Assembly: GCA_903842795.1 (NCBI GenBank)
Contig: CAIMNJ010000015.1
Location: 1 to 52,179, forward strand
Length of the DNA stretch: 52,179 bases
Origin: an uncultured bacterium
GTDB taxonomy: Bacteria; Patescibacteriota; Microgenomatia; UBA1400; PJMF01
Reading direction: 5' to 3'
Positions 9,244-19,240 of the stretch are shown here, one piece after another. How positions within the stretch are numbered: the first letter of the stretch is position 1; every line of letters starts with the position of its first letter. Made by a program: the position numbers and the translations under genes. A model generated the notes under the pieces. It searched no databases. It was not told the DNA's origin and was given only the letters and a program-made list of their open reading frames with translations.

Positions 9244-9769
9244 TTATTGACAGGCCACTCCAATTTGGAATGAAGTGTTTCCTAGTCCATTTTTATTAAG
9301 TGGAATTGAGAGCTGAGGCATAACGCTTTTTAAGACAAGTTCCCCTCTTCCTCTAGTTGACTGAACAACACTATATTTGACCCCATAGGCTGCTCCTGTT
9401 TTTTGATTGTAGTTGAAATCAACAAATTGTTCAGTAATGGTCATATCACTATTAAATTTAGGAGTGAATGGCTTCACTTTTTGAGCGTAAAATTTATTAT
9501 TTTTGTACAGTTCAAAAACTACCTTATATCCAGTAGTTCCAGCGTCGCAACCTTTAGATTTCTTGGATATATTTACTTTTAAAGTTGCATTAATGGTTGG
9601 ATTGTATGAAGAAAAAGAAGCCTGCGAATCTACTGAGGTTGGTTTTTGAGAATAGATCACGATAATAGCCAAGGAAATCAAAAACAAGAGAATTCCCAAC
9701 AAACTGTATAGACCAAATTTAAACGGAGACTTAGTTTTTGAGAACAGCTTTTTTGATTTTTTTTTGCAT
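9244..9769 (-). CDS. Single-pass membrane hypothetical protein; apparent frameshift in an A9 tract near the start
   Basis: 152 aa track ORF lacks a good start. ATG at 9769 followed by A9 gives a 13-codon ORF; removing one A gives MQKKSKKLFSKTKSPFKFGLYSLLGILLFLIS..., in frame with the ORF. Confidence 0.6.
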
Positions 9770-9823
9770 AAACAATTTTTATACTTACATTAAGCATAGC
9801 AAAAATTGTTTCTTGCAACAATG

Positions 9824-9904
9824 TGCCCGGGAGAGGACTTGAACCTCCATGGATTGCTCCACATGCTCCTAAAACATGCGCGTCTACCATTTCGCCACCC
9901 GGGC
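9824..9904 (-). tRNA. tRNA-Leu(TAG)
   Basis: GCCCGGGTGGCGAAATGGTAGACGC...CATGT-TTTAGGA-GCATG...GGTTCAAGTCCTCTCCCGGGCA. Confidence 0.93.
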
Positions 9905-9954
9905 TTTCAAGTAGTGGTATTATATTTCGGACCCTATCTTTTTGCAAAGTAAAA

Positions 9955-10611
9955 ATGATGGATTACCAAATCAAAAGATCGAGCCGTTCTTTGTCTTTAC
10001 GCTTGAGTATTAATGCTCAAGGCAAAGTTGTGGTGAGTGCTCCCAAATTCATGCCAGAGTTTATGATCCGCAAGTTTGTAGAGGCACAAAAAGACTGGAT
10101 TGAAAGCAATCTGGCCAAAGTCCAAAAAAACCAAGTCAAAATCAAAACTGACGAGCTATATATTTTTGATAAAAAATATCAAGTTGTCACCAATCATAAC
10201 GCTAGTCGCATGGGCGTGCTGGTACAAGGCGAGCAAATTTTGGTCAATAATCTTTCCAAAAAAACTCCCACCAAAATTCAGCAACAAATTGAAGATTTTC
10301 TCAAGAAAACTGCCACCAAATACATTAGTACTCGCACTGCCATTCTCGCCAAGCAAATGAAAATCAAATACAAGCGCATTTCTTTACGCGAGCAGAGTAG
10401 CCGTTGGGGCAGTTGTAGTAGTCATGGCAATCTCAATTTCAACTGGCGCTTAGTGCACTATGCACCAGCCATTATTGACTATGTAATTATTCACGAACTA
10501 GCTCATCGCAAGGAAATGAATCATTCCAAGAAATTCTGGGAGATTGTCCGCGCCCACGATAGCGAATACTTAATTCACAAAGGACAGTTGCGCAAAAAAC
10601 GTTACAATTAA
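9955..10611 (+). CDS. YgjP/SprT-like zinc metallopeptidase (DUF45)
   Basis: ISLREQSSRWGSCSSHGNLNFNWRLVHYAPAIIDYVIIHELAHRKEMNHSKKFW (HExxH). Track start at 9823 would run through tRNA-Leu, so ATG at 9955 is preferred. Confidence 0.9.
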   Translation: MMDYQIKRSSRSLSLRLSINAQGKVVVSAPKFMPEFMIRKFVEAQKDWIESNLAKVQKNQVKIKTDELYIFDKKYQVVTNHNASRMGVLVQGEQILVNNLSKKTPTKIQQQIEDFLKKTATKYISTRTAILAKQMKIKYKRISLREQSSRWGSCSSHGNLNFNWRLVHYAPAIIDYVIIHELAHRKEMNHSKKFWEIVRAHDSEYLIHKGQLRKKRYN

Positions 10612-10625
10612 CTAACAAGCAAAAT

Positions 10626-11312
10626 ATGTTAACTGTTATTCATGGAGACAATCAGGTCGCTTCTCGTCAAAAATTAAGTGAATTAATTGCAGCAGCCAAA
10701 AGACAAAATCATGATGTTGTTAGCTTGGAAGCAGAGAAACTTGATCGCGCCAAATTAGAAAGTACTTTGCTTTCCGACAGCCTGTTTGGAGGCAGTAAAA
10801 TCTTGGTTTTGGAAGGTTTACATTCTTTACCCAAATCAAAGAAAAAAGACGAATTAATAGATCTAATATCTTCTGCATCAATTGATATAATTTTATGGGA
10901 AAAAAAGTCCCTCACCAAAACCGATTTTAAAAAATTACCAAGCACGGTCACCACTTTTGAATTCAAAATCACTGTCAAATTATGGAATTTTTTGGACCAA
11001 CTTAGTCCAAGTCAAACTAGCAAAAAAACACAAATTAAATTATTTAGAGAGTGTGTAACAAGCGATGGCGCCGAATTTATTTTTGCCATGATCGCTCGCC
11101 AAATTCGCTTACTCATTCAAGTCAAAGAAAAGCAAACTGCCAAAATCAATCCCTACACTCTAAGCAAGTTAAACAAACAAGCGCAAGCTTTTAGCCTAGA
11201 AAAATTACTAGAAATTCATAAAAAACTTTACGAAATTGATGCTAAACAAAAGCAATCCAAAGACTTGCTTAGCCTGGACGCCGAACTTGACCTTTTGCTT
11301 TTTAATATGTAA
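10626..11312 (+). CDS. holA: DNA polymerase III delta subunit-like protein
   Basis: IHGDN...KLSELI; C-terminal FAMIARQIRLLIQVKE...KLLEIHKKLYEIDAKQKQ. Confidence 0.65.
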   Translation: MLTVIHGDNQVASRQKLSELIAAAKRQNHDVVSLEAEKLDRAKLESTLLSDSLFGGSKILVLEGLHSLPKSKKKDELIDLISSASIDIILWEKKSLTKTDFKKLPSTVTTFEFKITVKLWNFLDQLSPSQTSKKTQIKLFRECVTSDGAEFIFAMIARQIRLLIQVKEKQTAKINPYTLSKLNKQAQAFSLEKLLEIHKKLYEIDAKQKQSKDLLSLDAELDLLLFNM

Positions 11313-11356
11313 ATTAGCGTAGCCCAATGAAAATTGAGTAACAGAAAGGTTAGTTT

Positions 11357-12778
11357 ATGTACAACATTGTAAAAAGTATCAACCCCAATATCTTCCGCGG
11401 TTACGACATTCGTGGCGTCATCGATGAAGATCTCAATGATGATGTCTATTACACTCTTGGCCGAGCCTATGCCACTTTTCTTACTCAAAGAAGAATCAAA
11501 GAAGCTGCTGTGGGTCGAGACAATCGCCGTAATGGTGAAGCCTATGCCAAAGCAGTCATTGCCGGTTTGAATGATGGCGGTATCGATACCATCGACATTG
11601 GTCTTAGCCTGAGTCAAATCGTCTATTATTCTTCCTACGAATACAAAACCAAGGGTGGAGTAATGATTTCTGCCTCTCACAATCCAGGCAATTTCAATGG
11701 TCTCAAATTAAGTGTTGGTTATTCTGACACCATGATCACTGAGGAAATTTTGGAAATGCGTGACATTGCTGCCAAGGGCGTTTTTAGCGAAGGCCATGGC
11801 ACAAACCGCCAAGATGATATTTTTCCAGCTTATTTGAAAACTTTACTCAAGCTCTTTTCCCTCAAGAAAAAGTGGAAAATTGTGGTCGATACCTGCACCG
11901 CCACCGGTGGCATGTTCTATCCAGAAATCTTCCGTCAAGCCGGTTGTGAAGTAATTGAACAAAACACCAATCTGGACAGCACTTATCCACTCGGTGATCC
12001 AGATCCAACCGAGAGCAAAGTCCTCGAGCGTTTGGCTGCCGGCGTCAAAGCCGCAGGCGCTGACCTTGGTTTCGCTTTTGATGCTGACGGCGATCGCATG
12101 TCAGTCGTTGACGATCAAGGCCAAATCCTCTGGATGGATGTGATTGTGGCTCTTTTTGCCAAAGATGTCCTTGAAACCATGCCAGGATCACCAATTGTTT
12201 ACAACACCCTCTGTTCCAGACAAGTGACTGAGAGCATTGTCGCCGCCGGCGGCAAGCCAGTCATGTGGTTAACCGGTCATTCTTTCATCAAAGCCAAAGT
12301 CAAAGAAGCCAGATCCCCATTCGGCGGCGAACTTTCTGGGCATATCTTCTTTATGGATAATTTCTTTGGTCACGATGACGGGGCTTATGCTTGTCTGCGC
12401 CTCTTGTCTTATCTCGAGAGAAAAGACCAAAAGCTCAGTCAATTAGTTGCTCAATTGCCAAAATATATCAGTAGTCCAGAAATCAAATTTGGCTTGGCTG
12501 ATGAGATTAAATTTAAATTCATCGCTGAAGTAATCACTGCTGAATTCAAGAGCAATTGGCCAGAAGCAGAGTACATCGATATTGACGGTATCAGAATGGA
12601 TATGCCAGATCAAATGGCCATCATTCGCGCCTCACAAAACGGCCCTTATGCTACCGTCAAATTTGAAGCCAAAACTCAAGAAGGCTATGATGCTCTCAAA
12701 ACAACCATCAAAGGCATTTTGAGTAAATACAAAGAGATTGACCTACAAAAAGGCACCAATACTCACGCCTTGGACTAG
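11357..12778 (+). CDS. manB: Phosphomannomutase/phosphoglucomutase
   Basis: FRGYDIRG, GVMISASHNPGNFNGLKLS, DADGDRMSVVD, GGELSGH. Confidence 0.93.
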   Translation: MYNIVKSINPNIFRGYDIRGVIDEDLNDDVYYTLGRAYATFLTQRRIKEAAVGRDNRRNGEAYAKAVIAGLNDGGIDTIDIGLSLSQIVYYSSYEYKTKGGVMISASHNPGNFNGLKLSVGYSDTMITEEILEMRDIAAKGVFSEGHGTNRQDDIFPAYLKTLLKLFSLKKKWKIVVDTCTATGGMFYPEIFRQAGCEVIEQNTNLDSTYPLGDPDPTESKVLERLAAGVKAAGADLGFAFDADGDRMSVVDDQGQILWMDVIVALFAKDVLETMPGSPIVYNTLCSRQVTESIVAAGGKPVMWLTGHSFIKAKVKEARSPFGGELSGHIFFMDNFFGHDDGAYACLRLLSYLERKDQKLSQLVAQLPKYISSPEIKFGLADEIKFKFIAEVITAEFKSNWPEAEYIDIDGIRMDMPDQMAIIRASQNGPYATVKFEAKTQEGYDALKTTIKGILSKYKEIDLQKGTNTHALD

Positions 12779-12825
12779 GCTGTTATTTATTGAACAAACT
12801 ACTTAATTAAATAAAGAAAGGTTTT

Positions 12826-13902
12826 ATGTCGCTAACTGCTGTTTTAGATAATCGTGCTGCCATTAAAGAAATTGATCCAGACGGCGCCCTCGCCTCCGCC
12901 GAGAGCATCGCTGATCAAGTTCGCCAAGTTTGGGAAGAAAAAGATTCCATTGATGTCAGTGCTTACAAAAATGTCAGAAACATTGTCGTGGCTGGCATGG
13001 GCGGCTCTGCTCTTGGGGCTGACCTAGTCCGCCATCTCTACAAAGATGAACTGCCAGTTTCTATGGAAATCTGCAAAGACTACGATTTGCCCAATTATGT
13101 TGGCAAAGACACTCTAGTCATCTTGTCTAGTTACTCTGGTAGTACCGAAGAAACTATCAGTTGCGCCGCCCAAGCCAAAGAAAAAGAAGCGATGATTGCC
13201 ATCATCACTTCTGGTAGTAAGCTCGCTGCGCTCGCTAAAGAGAAGAATTATCCAAGCTATATCATCAATCCCAAAGCCAACCCCTCCAATCAGCCTCGCA
13301 TGGCCACTGCTTACAATGTCATGGCTATTTTGATGATGTTAAGCAAACTCAAATTGATTAAATTTGAGCAAGAAGACTACGAACAGATCCTTAACGCAAT
13401 CGAGAAAACCACTCAAAATAATTTGGTCGAAGTTGCTCAAGACAAGAACCAAGCCAAACTACTGGCCTACATGATCCTCGAGCGTCGTCCCATTTTGGTT
13501 GGCGCCGCCTTTTTGGAAGGAGCCCTCCACATCGGCGCCAACCAATTCAACGAAAATGCCAAGTCATATGCCGACTACAAAGTCATCCCAGAAATTAATC
13601 ATCACCTCATGGAAGGCTTAACTTTTCCAAAAAGCAATCCCATGAATCATTTTTTTGTCTTTTTCCAATCTGACCTCTATAGAAAGGAGATACAAAAAAG
13701 AATTAGCCTAACTCAAAAAGCAGTTGAAAAAAGTGGTATTGAGGTCATGGAAATTCAACTTGTTTCGGAAACCAAATTGATGCAAGTTTTTGAATTACTG
13801 ACTTTGACAACTTTTACTAATTTGTATCTAGCTTATCTGGAAGGAACCAATCCTTGTCCCATTCCCGTGGTTGATTGGTTCAAAGCAGAACTAGAAAAGT
13901 AA
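12826..13902 (+). CDS. Bifunctional phosphoglucose/phosphomannose isomerase
   Basis: SIS domain VVAGMGGSALGADL, SSYSGSTEETIS; C-terminal family pattern. Confidence 0.88.
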   Translation: MSLTAVLDNRAAIKEIDPDGALASAESIADQVRQVWEEKDSIDVSAYKNVRNIVVAGMGGSALGADLVRHLYKDELPVSMEICKDYDLPNYVGKDTLVILSSYSGSTEETISCAAQAKEKEAMIAIITSGSKLAALAKEKNYPSYIINPKANPSNQPRMATAYNVMAILMMLSKLKLIKFEQEDYEQILNAIEKTTQNNLVEVAQDKNQAKLLAYMILERRPILVGAAFLEGALHIGANQFNENAKSYADYKVIPEINHHLMEGLTFPKSNPMNHFFVFFQSDLYRKEIQKRISLTQKAVEKSGIEVMEIQLVSETKLMQVFELLTLTTFTNLYLAYLEGTNPCPIPVVDWFKAELEK

Positions 13903-13933
13903 TTAGCAATTCTTTATACTAAACACTGCAAAT

Positions 13934-15190
13934 ATGGCCTTAATCTATGCTCTACAAGCACGAGAGATTCTTGATGGTCGTGGTTGGCCCACGATCGAGC
14001 TTGTCTTGTGGCTAGATAATGGCTTTTCCACCATCACCACTGTTCCGACAGCCGTCTCCAAAGGTGATCACGATTCGGTGGAGCTACGCGATAATGACCA
14101 ACGTATGGCTGGATTGGGTGTGCAAAAAGCTATTGATAATATCAATCAGATCATTGCTCCCAAACTAATTGGTAAAGAAGTCCTCAAACAAAGAGATATT
14201 GATCAATTATTAATCGATTTGGACGGGACTGCCACCAAAAACAAACTTGGCTCTAATGCCATTTTGGCTGTTTCTCAAGCTGTCCTCAAGGCTGGAGCTT
14301 TAAGTGTCGGTTTGCCTTTATATCAATATATCCAGAAAAAATACCAGTTAGTGAGTGAAATTAGTATGCCTAATTTGATTATCACTGCCTTGGATGGAGG
14401 AGCACATGGTGGGCGCAATTTAGATTTCCGCGAATTTTTTGTCATTCCTGCCAGTCACATGTCAACTGATAAGGCTGTTGAAATGGGCGTGGTACTCAAA
14501 CAAAAACTTGAGGAACTATTGATTAGTAAAGGGGCCATTCATTCAGTCGGCATCACTGGAGGATATAGCCCCAATCTTTACAAAAATGTTGATGCTTTTG
14601 AACTGATGATCGAGGCTATTCGCCAGAGTCCATACAACTTTGCTCAAGACCTTTTCTTTGGTCTCAATGCTGCCGCTTATGATATTTATGAAGCTGGCAA
14701 ATATCGTGTTCGTGACAACAATGAAGGCATGAGTACTAATGATGTGATCAATCTTTACAAAAAAATGCGCGAAAATTACAAGCTAATTTATCTAGAGGAC
14801 CCTTTAATTGAGAGCGAAACCGGCAAGTGGGAAGAATTGATGCGTGAAATTGGCAAAACTACCACTATTGCTGCCTGCAACAGTGTCTCTTCTAGAGCTT
14901 CATACATCAGTAGCGGAGCCAAGAATCTAGACTTTAACGCTGTCGTCATCAAGCCTAAACACTTAGGCACTATTAGTGAAACCATGGAGAGTATCAAGCT
15001 CATCAAAGATTCTAAACTCGATCTAATCATCTCTCACAGCAGTGGCGAAACCAATGAAACCTTGATTGTTGACTTGGCAGTGGCGGTTGGTGCCAACTAT
15101 GTCAAATTCGGCCCCATCAATCGTGGCGAACGCGTGGCTAAATATAACCGTCTCTTAGAAATTTATCGCGAAACTAGACCTACTGCCTAA
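13934..15190 (+). CDS. Enolase superfamily paralog with degenerate active site
   Basis: Full-length enolase-like sequence (AREILDGRGWPTIEL...ERVAKYNRLLEIYRE) with altered GITGGYSP, GLNAAAYD, ACNSV, SHSSGET motifs. Confidence 0.88.
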   Translation: MALIYALQAREILDGRGWPTIELVLWLDNGFSTITTVPTAVSKGDHDSVELRDNDQRMAGLGVQKAIDNINQIIAPKLIGKEVLKQRDIDQLLIDLDGTATKNKLGSNAILAVSQAVLKAGALSVGLPLYQYIQKKYQLVSEISMPNLIITALDGGAHGGRNLDFREFFVIPASHMSTDKAVEMGVVLKQKLEELLISKGAIHSVGITGGYSPNLYKNVDAFELMIEAIRQSPYNFAQDLFFGLNAAAYDIYEAGKYRVRDNNEGMSTNDVINLYKKMRENYKLIYLEDPLIESETGKWEELMREIGKTTTIAACNSVSSRASYISSGAKNLDFNAVVIKPKHLGTISETMESIKLIKDSKLDLIISHSSGETNETLIVDLAVAVGANYVKFGPINRGERVAKYNRLLEIYRETRPTA

Positions 15191-15293
15191 AAAGGCGAAA
15201 ATTACCCGTTGACCTTTGTCTTTTTTTCGTTTATTTTATGGTTAATCTTCGTTATTTTATTTAATAATTTTTGTAACGAAAAAAGGATCACCT

Positions 15294-15914
15294 ATGGCCG
15301 TCACTCTCTACAAAAGACAGCGTCAAATTGTCGACTATATCGCTCAATATGTGCAGAAGAATGGCTATTCTCCCACACTCAAAGAAATCGCTGATTCTAT
15401 TGGCGTTTCTTCTCTCGCCACTATTCATGAGCATTTGCAGGCCCTAGAGCGCAAGAGAGTGATCCGCAAACACGAAGGAGCAGTTCGTGGCATCGAGCTT
15501 GTTGATCGTACTTTTCTCAATATTACCGATAGCGTTGATTTGCCATTTCTTGGCTTCATCGCTGCTGGTTCACCCATCGAGCCTCACACCGATCCCAATG
15601 CTAGTTTCAAGGTCTCCCCAGAGATGATCACTGGCAAAAAGCGTGCTTATGTCCTTCAAGTTCGTGGCAAATCCATGATTGAAGATCACATTGATGACGG
15701 TGATTACGTGGTAATTGAGGAAACTCCAGAGGTTAGTAATGGTGATATTGTCGTTGCTTTGCTCGACAATGGTCTAGCTACCCTCAAGAGATTTTACAAA
15801 GAAGTCACTCGTATTCGTTTAGAACCCGCCAATTCCAGCATGAGCCCAATCTATGCCACCAATGTTCAAATTCAAGGCAGAGTAGTGGGCTTGATTCGCA
15901 AGTTTAGATACTAA
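15294..15914 (+). CDS. lexA: LexA repressor (S24 peptidase)
   Basis: HTH KEIADSIGVSSLATIHEHLQALERKRVIRK; Ala-Gly site FIAAGSPIE; GKSMIEDHIDDGDYVVIEE; catalytic Lys in ATLKRFYKE. Confidence 0.95.
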   Translation: MAVTLYKRQRQIVDYIAQYVQKNGYSPTLKEIADSIGVSSLATIHEHLQALERKRVIRKHEGAVRGIELVDRTFLNITDSVDLPFLGFIAAGSPIEPHTDPNASFKVSPEMITGKKRAYVLQVRGKSMIEDHIDDGDYVVIEETPEVSNGDIVVALLDNGLATLKRFYKEVTRIRLEPANSSMSPIYATNVQIQGRVVGLIRKFRY

Positions 15915-15928
15915 ACCACTATGGGGTT

Positions 15929-16498
15929 TTAAGGGGTAAATTCTGTCTCTTCTATCTTGAGTTCTTCATTAATCCAAGTGCGAAGAGTATAGAGGTAGTC
16001 AGAGGTTCTATTTACAAATTTAAGAATTACCTCGCGCACATCTCTTTCATTATCTAGAGTCACAATGCGACGTTCCAAACGGCGACAAATAGTTCTTGAT
16101 AAATCGAGAAAAGCACTAATTTCTGAGCCGCCAGGTAAGACAAATTTATAGTGCCAATTCTCACCCAAATCATTTTGGAGCAGGTCAATTTCTTTTTCCA
16201 AAAGTTCCACAAAATCATCGCTCAATTTGACTTTGGGGGAGGCGGCCACCTCAGCCCCAAGTTTGAAGAGTTCATTTTGCAAGGCGAGGAGGAGTTTTTT
16301 TTGGGTGGCAAAAAGAGTGGTGTTAGTCACCACAGAAGCTGCCGCCTCCAATTTCAAAACAACCAGACTCAAACTTGCATTAAATTCATCTAAAGTCCCC
16401 AAAACCTCAAAAACTAAGCTATTTTTTGGTAGACGTTCACCATTGATAAGAGCTGTTTTACCTTGGTCGCCAGTTTTTGTGTAGATTTTCTTTACCAT
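15929..16498 (-). CDS. PduO-type cob(I)alamin adenosyltransferase
   Basis: KIYTKTGDQGKTALINGERLPKNSLVFEVLGTLDEFNASL, LPGGSEISAFLDLSRTICRRLERR, FVNRTSDYLYTL. Confidence 0.88.
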   Translation of the reverse strand: MVKKIYTKTGDQGKTALINGERLPKNSLVFEVLGTLDEFNASLSLVVLKLEAAASVVTNTTLFATQKKLLLALQNELFKLGAEVAASPKVKLSDDFVELLEKEIDLLQNDLGENWHYKFVLPGGSEISAFLDLSRTICRRLERRIVTLDNERDVREVILKFVNRTSDYLYTLRTWINEELKIEETEFTP

Positions 16499-16585
16499 AT
16501 GGCTTCATATTAGCACTGACTACAGGTAAGTGCAAAAATTAGTACTATCAAAATTCGAGACTCCCGCTTAGAATAAAATCCCGTA

Positions 16586-18298
16586 ATGATAGACATACGC
16601 GGGTTCCTCAAACAAACAACAAATGGTAAAAAATCGACCAAATACATCTTCGTCTCTGGAGGCGTGCTTTCTGGTCTGGGAAAAGGTGTCACAGCTGCTT
16701 CGCTTGGAGTCTTACTCAAAGAGCAGGGCTACAATGTTGCCAATATCAAGTGTGAGAATTATCTCAATTTGGATTCTGGCAATATCAACCCTGTCGAACA
16801 CGGTGATGTTTTCTTGTGCGAGGACGGCTTGGAAGCCGATCTTGATCTAGGTTCTTATGAGAGATTTTTGGGCCGTGAGGTCGGGTTCAAGAACTTCACC
16901 ACCATGGGTCAGATCTACACCACTGTCATCGAGCGCACCAAAAACCTCGAGTACGGCGGTGCCACTGTAGACGCCATTCCTTATGTCCCAGAAGAGGTGA
17001 TTCGTCGTATTCGTGAAGCTGCGCTTGGTTATGACATTGTTTTGATCGAGCTTGGCGGCACCGCTGGTGAATATCAGAACATTGTCTACTATGAGGCTTA
17101 CCGCATCATGAAAATGACCTTGCCACAAGATGTGATTTTATTGCATGTCACTTATTTTCCCGCTCCTTCCCACATTAACGAGCTCAAGTCCAAACCCACC
17201 CAGCTTTCCGTCAAAGCTCTGAATTCCATGGGTATTCAGCCAGATTTCATTGTTGGGCGTGGGGAATTGGAAATCGATGAGAAGCGCAAAGAAAAAGTTG
17301 CTTACTTTTGTACCATGAACCAGGAGGACATCATTTCCAATCCTGATTGCAAATCCATCTATGAGATTCCTTTGCTTTTTGATAAACAAGATTTTTCTCA
17401 GAAAGTTCTTAAGAAGCTTGGACTTAAGTCTAAGAAAATTACTTTGACCGCGTGGCGTGCTATGGTTGAAAACATTTATTCTAAGAAAGAGAATAAGGTC
17501 AAAATCGGCATTATTGCTAAATACATTGCAACTGGCGATTACGAACTTAAAGATTCCTATACTTCACTTTTGGAGTCCATTAATCATTCTTCATGGCATG
17601 AAAAGATCGAAGTCGAAATTGTTTTCATTAATGCTGAAAGTCTTGAGAAAAAAGACGCCACTTCTCTTGCCAGTCTAAAAGAATTAGATGGTATCATCGT
17701 GCCGATTGGTTGGGGTGCCAGAGGAGTAGAGGGCAAGATCGAAGCTATCCGTTATGCTCGTGAACATAAAATCCCATACCTTGGTCTTTGTTATGGTATG
17801 CAGCTTGCCTCTGTCGAGTTTGCTCGTAATGTTGTCGGCCTAACCGACGCCAACACTGAAGAAGTCGATAAAGACGCTAAATACCAGATCATTCACTCAA
17901 TTCCTTTTGATCCAAAGTACCAAAAGATCAAGGGCGATGGTGCTAGTATGAGATTGGGAGCTTATGACTGCGTGCTCAAGCCTGGCACTCTAGCTCATGA
18001 GATCTACACCAAACACAATGCTTTCAAAGAAGCCAAGAAAAATCTCATTTCTGAGCGTCATCGTCATCGTTATGAGTTTAATAACCAATATCGCCAAGCT
18101 TTGGAAGAGAAGGGCTTTGTCATTTCTGGCACCAGTCCAGACGACTTTTTTGTCGAAATGATTGAGTTGCCAAGAGAAATTCATCCTTTCTTCTTGGCTA
18201 CTCAAGCTCATCCAGAATATAAATCTGCTCCGCTCAAGCCACACCCAATCTTCATCGAGTACTTGAAGGCTATCTGGGCAGAAAAAAAGAAAAAGTAA
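16586..18298 (+). CDS. pyrG: CTP synthase
   Basis: TKYIFVSGGVLSGLGKGVTAASLG; C-terminal GATase PYLGLCYGMQ; full length. Confidence 0.97.
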   Translation: MIDIRGFLKQTTNGKKSTKYIFVSGGVLSGLGKGVTAASLGVLLKEQGYNVANIKCENYLNLDSGNINPVEHGDVFLCEDGLEADLDLGSYERFLGREVGFKNFTTMGQIYTTVIERTKNLEYGGATVDAIPYVPEEVIRRIREAALGYDIVLIELGGTAGEYQNIVYYEAYRIMKMTLPQDVILLHVTYFPAPSHINELKSKPTQLSVKALNSMGIQPDFIVGRGELEIDEKRKEKVAYFCTMNQEDIISNPDCKSIYEIPLLFDKQDFSQKVLKKLGLKSKKITLTAWRAMVENIYSKKENKVKIGIIAKYIATGDYELKDSYTSLLESINHSSWHEKIEVEIVFINAESLEKKDATSLASLKELDGIIVPIGWGARGVEGKIEAIRYAREHKIPYLGLCYGMQLASVEFARNVVGLTDANTEEVDKDAKYQIIHSIPFDPKYQKIKGDGASMRLGAYDCVLKPGTLAHEIYTKHNAFKEAKKNLISERHRHRYEFNNQYRQALEEKGFVISGTSPDDFFVEMIELPREIHPFFLATQAHPEYKSAPLKPHPIFIEYLKAIWAEKKKK

Positions 18299-18379
18299 TT
18301 CTATAGGTGACCAAAATTGAGATATATTGTTTTTGACCTTGTACTTTTCTGATTTCCTTTGGTACAATACTCGCTTGTT

Positions 18380-18733
18380 ATGGCACAGAATTTTACTTAC
18401 AACGATCAATCAGTTAGCGTTGGTGACACCGTTCGTGTCCACCAAGAAATTGTCGAAGGCAAAAAAACCAGAGTTCAGGTTTTTGAAGGCATTGTCATTG
18501 CTATCAAAAATCGCGAAGTCAATAAAACCTTTACCGTGCGCAAAATCGCTTCCAATAACGTTGGTGTTGAGAAAATCTTCCCAATGATGATGCCTAGCAT
18601 CAAAAAAATTGAAGTCAAACGCCGTGGCGATGTCCAAAGAAGTAAGCTATATTACTTACGTGACAAAGTCGGTAAAGCTGCCAGTAGAGTTAAAGAAAAA
18701 AGTCTTTTCGCTCAGACAAAAAAAGTTGCCTAA
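18380..18733 (+). CDS. rplS: 50S ribosomal protein L19
   Basis: [43 protein letters not shown]...KLYYLRD. Confidence 0.96.
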   Translation: MAQNFTYNDQSVSVGDTVRVHQEIVEGKKTRVQVFEGIVIAIKNREVNKTFTVRKIASNNVGVEKIFPMMMPSIKKIEVKRRGDVQRSKLYYLRDKVGKAASRVKEKSLFAQTKKVA

Positions 18734-19085
18734 TTTTTCCAAAGGAATTCAAGCAGAAAAGCTTGCCCTAAACTATCTAGAGAAAAAGGGTTATTTGCTT
18801 TTGGAAAAAAATGTACGCACTGCCAACTCTGAAGTTGACTTAATTGTTATTGACCAAAAATATGACGAAATCGTCTTCGTGGAGGTTAAATACCGCGAAA
18901 GAGTAGATCATGGCGAAGGCAGCCAAGCCGTCGACCAACGCAAGCTTAATAGCATGGTCAAGGTCGCTAATAGCTACCTAAGAAAAAAGCAGTTTAAAAA
19001 AAGCTATAGATTTGATATCATATCCATCACTGGTAATTTGGCGAAGCCTCGCTTCAGTCATTTTCAAAATATCAGTTGGCTTTAA
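18726..19085 (+). CDS. yraN: YraN family (UPF0102) endonuclease-like protein
   Basis: [55 protein letters not shown] start overlapping rplS stop. Confidence 0.88.
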   Translation: MPNFSKGIQAEKLALNYLEKKGYLLLEKNVRTANSEVDLIVIDQKYDEIVFVEVKYRERVDHGEGSQAVDQRKLNSMVKVANSYLRKKQFKKSYRFDIISITGNLAKPRFSHFQNISWL

Positions 19086-19103
19086 AATTAAAATATTCTA
19101 GAC

Positions 19104-19175
19104 GGCCCCATCGTCTAGTGGTTAGGACATTGGGTTTTCATCCCAACAACTGGGGTCCGATTCCCCATGGGGTCA
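19104..19175 (+). tRNA. tRNA-Glu(TTC)
   Basis: GGCCCCATCGTCTAGTGGTTAGGACATTGGGTTTTCATCCCAACAACTGGGGTCCGATTCCCCATGGGGTCA. Confidence 0.93.
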
Positions 19176-19183
19176 CAAATATA

Positions 19184-19216
19184 AAAAGAGACGCTGATTA
19201 GGCGTCTTTTTTTATT
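19184..19216 (+). terminator. Intrinsic terminator after tRNA-Glu
   Basis: AGACGC-ctgatta-GCGTCTTTTTTT. Confidence 0.8.
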
Positions 19217-19240
19217 TTTTACTTGAAAAATTACCTGTAC

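Noticed and set aside
9823-9954. Upstream extension of the YgjP-like ORF in the ORF track
   Set aside because: It reads antisense through tRNA-Leu(TAG); ATG at 9955 fits better.
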